Assembly: GCA_963930645.1 (NCBI GenBank)
Contig: OZ005651.1
Location: 128,133,731-128,197,730 of the forward strand
Length of the DNA stretch: 64,000 nucleotides
Direction: 5' to 3'
Origin: Salticus scenicus
Lineage: Eukaryota > Arthropoda > Arachnida > Araneae > Salticidae
Shown here piece after piece: positions 39,301-50,821 of the stretch. A model generated the notes under the pieces. It did no database searches. It was not told where the DNA came from and saw nothing but the letters and a program-made list of their open reading frames with translations. The translations under genes were made by a program, and so were the position numbers. Every line of letters begins with the position of its first letter. Within the stretch, counting starts at the first letter, position 1.

Positions 39301-42300
39301 TTTCACTGAAAAGAGAAAAATAAAATCTTTTTGTAAAAAAATAGAACCGACTCCAAAAAGCAACTACTATTCAAAAACAATTGTATGAAATGAAACTAAA
39401 TTGCGCCTAAAAGTATAAAATAATTTCCTTCGCCAAACAACCTATAACACTACAATTAATCATAACTTTTGAAGTCGGCGCAAAATTAATTAAATTTGAT
39501 ACCTTTATTCAATACGAAAATCAAATCCTATTCAAAATACAAATCTCACATTTTCACCTCCAAAACGCAGCCGCAAACTATTTTGATTCAAGAAAACAAA
39601 TAAGATTTCGTAAGCAGCAAAAGTTGGAGAAGATGCTGGTATCTGACGTCCTTGGTGAAAGAAAAATCGCAAAATTATCTGGCAAACATATTTAATTTCT
39701 TTGGGATATCATGATAAATTTGATAAGGTATATTAAGAGAGTAATCAATAATACGAAACAATATTTCGTACAAAATATATTATGAAAATATACATATTGC
39801 GTATATATTTTTGCAATACGTTTTGAACGCCAAATCCAAAAGCCACCAAGGATGATAGTTATCAAAGTTATACCACATTTGCAAAGGAAACTATAACTTC
39901 GTAGAAACATAAATACCGCATTGTGAAAAATGTTCACTGTTCTGTGTAGGTGCTACCAATGTACCAATTGTATAACGTGATAAAATAATAAAGGAAACAG
40001 GAAAATGGATCATTCGAGACGACAGCATTTGTTGCTACCGATCTAAAAACAAACCTTTAAAAACTAATTAAATTTTATTTAATTTTGCGCCGACTTCAAA
40101 AGTTATGATTAATTGTAGTGTTATAGGTTGTTTGGCGAAGGAAATTATTTTATACTTTTAGGCGCAATTTAGTTTCATTTCATACAATTGTTTTTGAATA
40201 GTAGTTGCTTTTTGGAGTCTGTTCTATTTTTTTACAAAAAGATTTTATTTAACCTTAAAATTAAAAATTTCTTTTAGTTTAATTTAGTTCATGAATTCCG
40301 GTGGCAGTATAATTTAAATGATCTGAATTGTCTTGCGCTGCAAAGGGTTAAGAGAGTAAACTCAGTTTATTCAATCTTTAGAGAGAATCAGTTAGGCCAT
40401 TTAAAAATGTAACTTAAAAATTAAGTATTACGTCTCTGGTCACAAAATCCTATGTAACTATGATGAAATCTGTTTATAGAAATACTCATTACCCAATATA
40501 TATATATATTATTCTGCTTTCACATTTGGAAAATTCACAAATAGTAAATTAGTACTTTCCCAAAAATTCATTGTTTAATTTTTTTTTTTTTTTTTTTTTA
40601 CAGGAATCAATTTTCAGAAAAAGAATACAAATTTAAGGGTTATAAATTTTCCGAATGTGAAAACAGAATAATAATTAAAAAAAAAAAAACTTTCTTGAAA
40701 GAGCAGGAATTCAGATATAATATGATTTCCCCTGAAGAGAAAAACCAATTAGTAAATCAGTACTTGTTTTCCAAAAATTTATTGTTTAAATTTTTTTTTT
40801 TTTTTTTTTTTTTACAAAAATCAATTTTTAGAAAAAGAGTACTAATTTAAGGCTTATAGATTTTCCGAAAGTGAAAACAGAATTTAAAAAAAACATTAGG
40901 TAATGAATAATTCTATCATATCAAATTTCTCCAAAGAGTTACATGGGATTTTGTGATCAGAGATGGGGAAATTTAAGAAGGGGAGAGAGGAGACTTAAAT
41001 AAAGTAATAGAGTTTCTACACAAAGATATAAACTGATATTTCCCTATTATAGACATTTGGCATAATGCAACTTGAAAGAGCAGGAATTCAGATATAATAT
41101 GATTTATATGCTTTCTCTACACCGGAAGGAGAAAAACCAATTAGCAATCTCTTAAAAACTACTTCTGATGTAATATGGTTTTTAACAATACCATTTGATA
41201 TAAATAAATTTGCTTAATTTTAAAAATTTATGTAAATATCTTGCTTAAGATTCTAAGAATAGCAATATCTTTTTAAAAAAATTTCTATTGACCTCCCTTC
41301 CATAGAGAAAGTTGTTTTACTGGAATAACTGCACACACATGATACATTCTTCATATAAACAAAGAATAGTTGAAATTTAGTCTTTAATGTTATTATTAAT
41401 TTTATTTAAATCAAATACTAAAAGAGTAATATTATCAACAATATATTTCATAAGGCTAAATCTGTATTGGAAGCTAGTAAGTTCTGACAGAAAGATAACA
41501 TTCAAGACGCTAAGTTTTCAAAAGTAAGCAACAAACCAATCATTAATAAAACTAAAAGTCATTAAAAATCTATATTAATGAAAGTGTCACAAGTTGTGTA
41601 TGATGTTTAGCTATGTTCTAGTCATCAAAGAGCTATGAAATTTGACATGGAGATATGCTCAGTAGCAGAACTTTCTGTACCTATCTGCAAGCAAAACAAA
41701 ATTTGTCTATGACCCAGGAATGCTACACCAAGTCTTGTATCACAAAAAGTATTAGAAATTACTATGTACAATTTGCATCTACAAAGAAAATAAATTATGA
41801 ATACACAACAAGAAGAGTAATCTAGAGAAATGATGCCAATTATATTTACATTTTCAAATTTGGCAGTTTCATTTTATTTTTGGAGATGTTAAATTAATTT
41901 ACAGAGCTTTAAATAATCTGCAGTGCTTACTGTCACGCTGCACTGTTTCTGCTACTGGGCAGATATGTTTAGACCTTTCATGCTGCATCTTTAAGCAGGA
42001 TTTTCAATTAATTCTATTATTTTATGTTTTAGCAAAAATTTAGATAGCCATAGAAACTTAAAAAATGAACATTCAACTTTAATTTTTGAACACAACATTT
42101 CATTCTCTCTCCAATGTTTGAAAAGCATGCAAAATAATTTTGCATTTTAAAGAAATTTTTTAATTAAGCTTACTTTTTTCTCTGATTGTGTAATTTTTTT
42201 TTCTTTCTTTTTTAATTAAATATTTATAGTAAAATATATTCAATAGAGATATAAAACTTAATCATTACATCATGAAAAACCCACATTTCTTATCTTTATA

Positions 42301-45300
42301 TTGTCCATCATAAGATGGTCATAGGGAATAGGTGATCACTGATCTTCTGCACAAAGACTGGTTGTGGAGAGAGAATTTATTTTTGCATTTGAATTTTTTG
42401 AAACTGCACACAATAGCATTTATTATTGGGATTTTTTTCCTGTTATCAAAAGTCTCCAAAAAAATAATATACTTTTAATGAAATTTAGAAACTCCCTTAT
42501 TTATAATTTAAAGTATTGAGTCTAAACTTTAAATTTTGTATTATTTCAATGTTTAAACAAAAACATAATTAATACACTTTAAATTATATTACTTGCAAAC
42601 TTTGAATAAACACCATAAAATGCAATAAACTCGCAACAATTGTTTCGGGTAAAAAAAACACACGACCCTTCATCAGGCGAATAAAGTAAGCACGAGTGCT
42701 GCAGTCAAAGCGGCAACGCACAAAATCGTGTAAAATGAAAAGAAAAACTTTATAAAGTAAAAAGTAAATATAACTACTGGTGTGAGTAGAATTGTACAAG
42801 AAAACAAGAAAATAAATAAATGAGTGAGATTAAACATATAACAATCTAAGGATATCAAAAATTAAACGAAAAACTAAGTTACGTGAGTAATTTCCAAGCA
42901 TCAGAGAAGAATGGAGTGGAAGAAATATCATTAACAAGATTTTTTGAATTTTTAAATATGTAAAATGCTTCATGAATATCCAAATGGGAGGAACAGACAG
43001 GAGATGAAATTATGTTAGTTTTGGAAAAATCAAAATGATGACCTTGAGACCAGCAGTGGGAAGCAATAGAAGATTTGGTAATCTCTTCATTACGAACATT
43101 CCGGCGGTGCTCATTTATTCTGTATTTCAAATGCCTCCTAGTTTGACCAATATAACCTAAGTTGCAGGACGAACACGGAATTAAATAAATTCCAGAACGG
43201 TTTTCGGTGGGAATGGGATCCTTAAGAGAAGATAATTTAATTTTATTGACGGGTTTGTAAATGACTTTGAAACCAAATGGTGAAAGAATTTTAGAGATTT
43301 TAAAAGAGAGTGAAGAATAAAAAGGTAAAACAACTGGGATGAGACTGTGATCGTTTAATTTGGGAGCAGAACGTTTAGGATTCTTAAATTTATATAGAGC
43401 TTTATCGATAATAGATGGGTTATAGCCACGAGAGAGAGCAAGAGATTTTAAATAATTAATTTCTTTCGAAAGATTAGACGGATCAGAACAAATGTGTAAG
43501 GCACGATAAACATAAGTGTAAAAAGCAGACATTTTTTGTTGAGGGGCGTGGTTAGAGAGAGCATGCGGCGGCAAAGAAACTGAGAATGGTTTTCTAAAAA
43601 CAGTAGTTGAGAAACAATCCTTTTCTTTATTCACAAGAACGTCAAGGAAAGGCAAAGAGCAATCCTGTTCAACCTCAAAAGTGAATTGAATGCATGGGTC
43701 AATCGAATTGACCAAAGAAAGTAAATTGGACAAATCGACATCAGGGGAGACAAGAACGAAAGTGTCATCCACATACCTAAACCAATGAGGAAATTTATAT
43801 ACACCGAAGAGTTTTTCTTCAAAATAGTGCATATAAATGTCGCAAAGTAAAGGAGAGAGAGGACTACCCATGACCATACTATCATTTTGGGAATAATAAG
43901 TACCATTATAAATGAAGGCAGTTTGCCTGATACACAAATGAACTAAATTTACAAGCTCTTCAATTTCAATAGAAGAATAATGGAATTCACGTAGTCTTCT
44001 CTCTAAACAAACCAGAGCATCTTGAACCAGAACATTTGTAAAAAGTGATTTGACATCTAAAGAAATCATAGTATAGTTAGACGGAGAGATGCATTTAAGT
44101 TTGTCCACAAAATCATACGAGTTTTTTACAGTATGAAGATTAGTAGTAGTTAGATGAGAAAGAGAGTTTGAAAGAAATTGAGCAAGATTATAAGAAGCCG
44201 TACCAATATTAGACACAATAGGCTGAAAGTAGAGAGTGGGTTTATGAACTTTCGGAAGTGCATAAAAACGAGCACAATTAGCAGCAGAAGGAATTACCAT
44301 GCGTTTAGTATAATCATTAAGGATAACGGAATTTTTAACGTGGTATTTGACTTGATCAAGATGATCATTAGAAGGATCTTTTATAAGTTTCGAATAGGGA
44401 CCTGAAGTAAGCAAGGACTCAACGTGGGAAATATAATTGGTTAGTTCATTTGTGTATCAGGCAAACTGCCTTCATTTTTAATGGTACTTATTTTATTATA
44501 TAGTTTTTTATTTAAAATGTATTTAATCATCCGTTTAATATTATCAAATTTGATGTCCTTTTTGATAATAAGAGTTTTTAAAATATACCAACTGATTTTC
44601 AGAAGCATCAGATACTTTCAAACTTTTATGCATTTCTTTTAGTTGTACTCTGTAGAAAAAAATATGAAAATGATCATTTTTAGGATTTTTTGTATAGTTA
44701 CCAACTATGATAGGAATGTTGTTTCTGTTCTAAAAAATCAAGTGATCTTTAAAAATATGTCTGCTAGTTTTTTTCCAGTCAATATTGGTGCAATTTATTT
44801 TTTTAAATAAGTTTTAATTTGATGTCCCCAATTGCCTTCTAAACGGTTAATGATTTAGATTATTTTTTATCCCTTTTTAGCCCTCCTTCAGTTACCAGAT
44901 TCTAATTATAGTTCAGGGTTGGATGCTCATATAGAGGTTCAAAATCCACTTTAAATAATATGTCCTGGTCAAATCAGCCTTAATGTGCAAAAAATGACCA
45001 TAATGCAAAATTCCAAACCCTTTTTAACTTTAATAAATATTTAGTAAATTTAGTACGTATAGTTATTTATAATAAATTTATTACTTTTTCATTATACTCT
45101 GGGCTTTCAGATAGTAAAGCAAACATGACAGAAGTTCCTTGGGAATGTCCAATATAAAACAGATCCTGCTCTCCAGTTATATTTAGAACAAGGTCAATCA
45201 TAGCAGGTAAATCATACTTTGCCATTTCATCAAAACTAAAATTTAAACAGAAAAGCTACATTATAATCATAAAATTCAAACAATATCAAAAGGATATAAA

Positions 45301-48300
45301 ATTACACAAAACAATTATGAATATTATTATAAGATTTAGAAATGTATTTTACAAATTATGAACAAATATGAAAATTAATAGACATAAATAAAATGAGGGA
45401 AGGAACTTTTTAAAATTATTCTTTTTAAACAAAAAATTATCGTAGAATGTTGTAAATTTATATCTGTGTCTGTCATGATGTCTGTACACTTGCAACTCTG
45501 GTCTGAATAAGAGCTCCCGTTTTAGAGATATCTATGACTTTACACGATTTTTTATGATGTAAATCTGTATGTAAGTATGTGTGTATGTGTATCTCACATA
45601 ACTCAAAAACGATTCCACACAGAATGTTGCAAATTAGTATATAGGTTTGCTATAACATTTAGTTGTGCACCTCTCTTTTTGGTCTTTCTGCGACTTTCTG
45701 TTTTGGAGATATTTACAAAAACTATATTTATAATAACTAAAAATACAAAGGTTTTGGCCATTATAAATAACTTACCATCATAGAGATTTCAAAATAAGCT
45801 AATGATACAGACTGCAATGATATTATGAAAGTTTTTGACATTTTTGTGCGTAGTTAAATTATTCTTGAGACATAAACAGGTTCTAGTCAACGAATACATT
45901 TTATTTTAAAAATATTCAGTCAGTAGATAAAGCCCGTAATATTGTTATGAAAGTTGTCGACATTTTTACATATAGAAAGTAATTCTTAAAGGCATAAGCA
46001 AGTTCTAGTCGAAGAATGCACATTAATTAATGAATATTCAGCCTGTAATAATAAATTGTTATAAAAGTTGTCAACATTTTTGCATATAGAAAGTACATAA
46101 TCAGGTTCCAGTCAATGAATGTATTATATTTAAAATCTCTCGGGGGAAAAAAAATACAAAATTTTCAGTTTTTCTACTTTTGGCAGCATTTTTCTTTCCT
46201 TGTACAAATTTGGAGCATTCCAGCTTTTCCATTCTGTATTCAATAGAAGAAAGTATTGGATTCGTAAAAAATTTCAGCTTCCAGTTTTCCATGAATTTAT
46301 GCGTTTTGAGAGGTCCAGAACACATTTTGACCACGATATTTTTAGAAAATGTCTGTGGCACGATGATCTCCAAAACCACAAGGAGTACTAACAAATGGAA
46401 TGGTACAAATGTTAACAGTAATATTATTAACAGTATTGCAGTTTTTGGTAAATACTTATATAATAAACTCTCTTTATGTAGTGCCCCCCTGTCGGGGAGG
46501 TGGCGTCCCCCCTTCGGGGAATTTCTGGTGCCACTACTGTCAGAGATAGAGCCCATAATGATATTCTTATGAAAATTCTTGACATTTTTGCATTTAAAAA
46601 GTAATTCTTAAAGACATATGCAGGTTCTAGTCGACCAATGCACTTTATTCAGCCCATACATATCGCTCATAATAACACTGTCTTTTAGACATTTTTGAAT
46701 GTAGAAAATAATTTTAAAGGACATAAGCAGGTTCTAGTCGACGAATGCATTTTATTTAATGAATATTCTGCCCGTAGATAGAACTTGTAATGATATTATG
46801 AAAATTGTCGACATTGTTGCATGTAAAAAGTAATTCATAAAGACATAAGTAGGTTCTAGTCGATGAATGCATTTGAAGAATATTCTGGAAACTGTTTAAT
46901 AAAATAAATTTTTGTGCTACAAAAATCAATAATCAATGAATATTCTCGAAACAATCCAATGAAACAGCCATTCTTAATACAGAAATCAAATAAACACTGT
47001 TAAATACACAACAGAGCAGGTCATAGTGGTTTTTAGAATTTTCAAGGTGGTTTTGTAGTAGAAACTAACGAATCATTACAAAAAATTCTAGAAGTTGACT
47101 CCTACTGAAGTTAAAGTTTTCAAACTTAGGTAATCCTAAACTGCCACTTTTTGCCCCATTTGAATGCCTAATTTGACGCTAAGTCAACGTCTACCCTCAT
47201 GGAAATGAAAAAACTAACATCTGCTTCCCTTTTACTGTAATATATAGAACAGTGGTTGCCAACTGGTGGTCCGTCCGCCACAAAATTTTAGTGGTCCGCA
47301 GAAAAATCTTAATATTATTTGCATTTTTTAATGTTTTGTTAGAAATTATACTGGTGTTAATTTTAACTTCGAGATTTTCTGAATTTTTTATTTTCACAGT
47401 ATTCAATTTAGAATTTTCTGGATAATAGACATCATGAATAAAATAATCTTTTATTTCAAAAATTTGAACAATAAATATCAGGCATAGTTATGTTGAATTT
47501 CTGATCTGCATTTGATACTTAGCTATAGGAATTGTTCTAAATTTATCAGAATATTCGAATTCTACAAAAGTTTAAATTGCACACCAAAAATATAATTTTA
47601 GATTTATATCCCTCCATCAACATTTCAGAAATTAACGATATAATTCAATCTAAAACTATTAATCAATATGGCGACAACAAAATCAGTGAAACCTTAATAC
47701 CTACCATAGCTGCCAACCTTTGAGAATCAAAATTAGGGAGATTTTGTATATGACATAGTTTATGCAATAAATAGAACATTAATAGCACAGTAATTGTTGG
47801 AAAGAGAAGGAGCAAATAAAAGGGAAATTTTGCAGTAGCTGGAGGCTTTTTTCTTATCGCAAATTATATGAGAAAAAATAAACAAAATATACTTAATTTT
47901 AAAATACTACTAGATTATATTAAATTCTAACCATACAGAATTTATATATACGTACACTAACTTGGGAAAAATTTTCCTACCTAAAAAATCTAGTCTTCAT
48001 ATTTTCCCCCATGTTTACACATATGGGATGGATATGACATAAATATTCAATTGAGGAAAAATATATAGATTCACTAACTTCAGCAATAAGGTCTAAAAAT
48101 AATTACATACATGAGAAATATTGAGCACTTCTATTGCTTTATTGTTTTTAGAACTGATCTCTGATCATTATCCAGAGATGGGTGAAAGGGGGGGGGGGGG
48201 ATAAAATAAATAATTATAGAGTAAGAAATATTAAACTCTTCTAATTCTGCTTCTAGAATCTAATAAAGCAAATTTAAAATGAATATTATCATATTATCAG

Positions 48301-50789
48301 ATGGATAAAGATTGGGAGACAAAAGACTTCTGCAGAACATTTGATTGCCAATTGTTAGTTGGAAATAAAAGGGGGGGGGGGGTAAAAAATAACCACATGA
48401 ACAAGAAATATTTAACAATTATATTTCTTTATAGGTTCTAGAATCTCATAAAGCAAGTTTGAAATGAATAGTGACATTTATGTTGTGAATGGAGGAAGAT
48501 TGGGAATCGGGAGCTTTGGTAGAACATTCGATCGCCGATTGTTCCACGGGGTTTCTTTTTATAAAACGAACGATATCCGTGACTTTTTAAAAATGGAAGA
48601 AATAAATCCGTGGAATTACGCAAATTAGCCGATAAAAAAAAAATAATAATAATAAGTTGCGTATTTACGCGAATTCGCGGCAAAAATCACATGCTTAAAA
48701 CATCAGCACGGGGAAGAGAAGAGGGGGGAAATAGGCGTGGTGCATGACAAAAATTTTGAAAAATTCGGGAGATATTAATGTTTTTCGGGAGTTCGGGAGA
48801 TTGCCTCAAAATGTGGGAGTCTCCCGAATTTTTCGGGAGAGTTGGCAGCTATGACCTACCAACAACCTTTTACTTAATAATTCATACTTCTTTTTTGATG
48901 GAAGTTACTACAAACAAACTCAGGGCGTCCCCATGGGGGTCTCCTATTTTGGGGATCGTCATCGAATTAAAAATGAGGATCTTTGAAAACATTGCCAATA
49001 ATATTATCAACAATTGTAAACTTTGGGTTCGTTACATTGATGATGTTTTTACTGTTACCCCCCAAAATATTAAACCTGAAAACCTCCTTGCTGACCTTAA
49101 TAAAATTGACCCTCTTATTAAATTAACACATGAAACTGAAACCAACAATAGTTTAAATTTTCGAGCATTAACGGGTTAAAGACATAAGCAGGTTCTAGTC
49201 GAAGAGTACAATTTATTTAATGAATAATTCAGCCCGTAGATAGAGCCTGTAATGATATTGTTATGAAAGTTGTCATTTTTACATATAGCAAGTAATTCTT
49301 AAAGGCATAAGCAGATTCTAGTCAATGAATGCACTTTTTATATAAATATTCAGCTCGTAGATAGAGCCCGTAATGTTAATGTTATGAAAGTTGTCTACAA
49401 TTTAGAATGCAGAAATTCTTTAAGACAGAAACAGGTTCTAGTTGACGAATGTACTTCATTTAATAAATATCCAGCCCGTAGATAGAGTTTGTAATGATAA
49501 TGATAAAAAAAAGTTGTTGACATATTAACGTGTAGAAAGTAATTCTTAAAGACATAAGCAGGTTCTAGTCGACGAATTCCCTTTATTTATAGAATATTCA
49601 GCACTTTGATAGAGCCAGTAATGATATTATGAAAATTGTTGACATTTTTGTATGCAGAAAGTAATTCTTAAAGACATATGCAGTTTATTTAATTAATATT
49701 CAGTAAACAGTTGAATAAATCTCTTATGTACTTCAAAAATCAATAATTAATTAATACTCTTGAAACAATCCAATGAAATGGTCATTTTTACGACAGAAAT
49801 CAAATAAACATTGATAAATACACTACAGAGCATAAATTTCACTAATCAGGAACAACAGAATATTTCGAAGTCTGAATGGAATTTGAATTCATCGAGAGTA
49901 TTGCCAGTGGTTTATAGAACTTTCAAGGTAGTTCTGCATGAGAAACCACTGCATCATTACAAAATTTCCAGAATTAGACTCCTGTTGTGGTTAGAGTTAC
50001 GTGAATCCCATGCTAGCACTCTTTGCCACATTTGAATGCCTAATTTGAGGGTAAGTCAATACCTACCTTCGTGAAAATGAAAAAACTTATCTCTTTTTAC
50101 TTTTACCATGTATAGAAAGTAGCACATTAAGATATAGGCAAGTTCTAGTCTACAATCATCAACAATCACTCTTCTTCTTCTTCTTTTTTTTTTTTTATAT
50201 ATAATTCTTGTGAGTCATTTATAGAACGTTTGAAGAATTTATTTCTGTGCTATAAACTAATGAATTTTTCCGGAAAACTCCAGAACCCTGCTCTTATTGA
50301 AGTTAGAGCTTCCAAACTTTGGCAAACCTAAAGTACAAATTTTTGACAAATTTGGTTGCCAACTTGTCGAATCTGATGCTGAATCGCCAAATTCGATGTC
50401 AAGATAAAAAATCTACTCTGGCTACTAACTTGGCAGCTTGGTGAGATTAGTGATAAAATTTTGCGGCAAATATTGTTTCAAGATAGCCAGAAACACTTTC
50501 TCAATTTTAATTAAATTGTTTAATTGTTTTGGTGAAATTTAATCATTTCTCGCCAATAATTTTTATAGCATCTTGTCTAAAACTTTTACTGAAATTGAAA
50601 ACAATAAATACACAATGTCAATATAGATATAATGCCGTTAAATTCTTTTCACTAGGTATGTGAATGTTTTTATTAATATGCAATTTTAATAAGATATTTG
50701 GGCATATAAAAATTTCATTCAGGCATGTACTGTCCAGGATAACATTTTGAGATTTTTCAAGCCCTGTTATTATCAATTGTATTATGCAC

Positions 50790-50821
<32 letters not shown>

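Larger units (their letters stand above)
36851..40247. mobile_element. ACCGACTTC-family insertion, 3.4 kb
   Basis: Comparison with the uninterrupted unit at 36030-36062 shows an insertion between GGTTTTTT and AACCTTAAAATT. Its left part is a degenerate tandem array and its right part a fold-back (39325-40247). TTTAACC flanks both sides and may be a short target duplication. No transposase is recognised, so its class is unknown. Confidence 0.65.
35906..40351. mobile_element. Possible piggyBac-type element, disrupted
   Basis: TTAACCCCTTAATGTGC on the left (35908, and again at 36723 in the second unit) and, inverted, TTAACCCTTTGCAGCGC on the right near 40351 look like the two ends of one TTAA-targeting element of under 1 kb before later events. 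The tandem duplication and a 3.4 kb insertion now separate them. Low confidence on the exact borders. Confidence 0.4.
42600..44438 (-). mobile_element. Penelope-like retroelement, most complete copy
   Basis: Contains one long open frame (RT and GIY-YIG) and a 3' tail of about 280 bp with a hammerhead-like fold. The 5' end is truncated at 44438, where a short inverted piece of the same element (44439-44487) begins. A related fragment lies at 51510-52069. Confidence 0.88.
32672..45084 (-). other. Lipase intron between exons B and C (12.4 kb)
   Basis: Holds a mariner copy, a tandem duplication, an ACCGACTTC-family insertion, a fold-back element and a PLE, listed separately. Stretches 32672-33020, 33240-33610, 41100-42590 and 44490-45084 show no element or gene that can be named. 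Confidence 0.75.

Noticed and set aside
44178..44405. Plus-strand open frame of 75 codons
   Set aside because: It is the antisense shadow of the PLE reverse transcriptase on the minus strand.
46101..46556. Small membrane-protein gene
   Set aside because: Two hydrophobic stretches are seen on the minus strand, but the frame overlaps an equally open plus-strand frame inside a mobile insertion in a satellite array.
49811..50035. 74-codon plus-strand frame
   Set aside because: It lies in the tail of the satellite composite; the matching tail at 46925-47220 is not open in the same frame.
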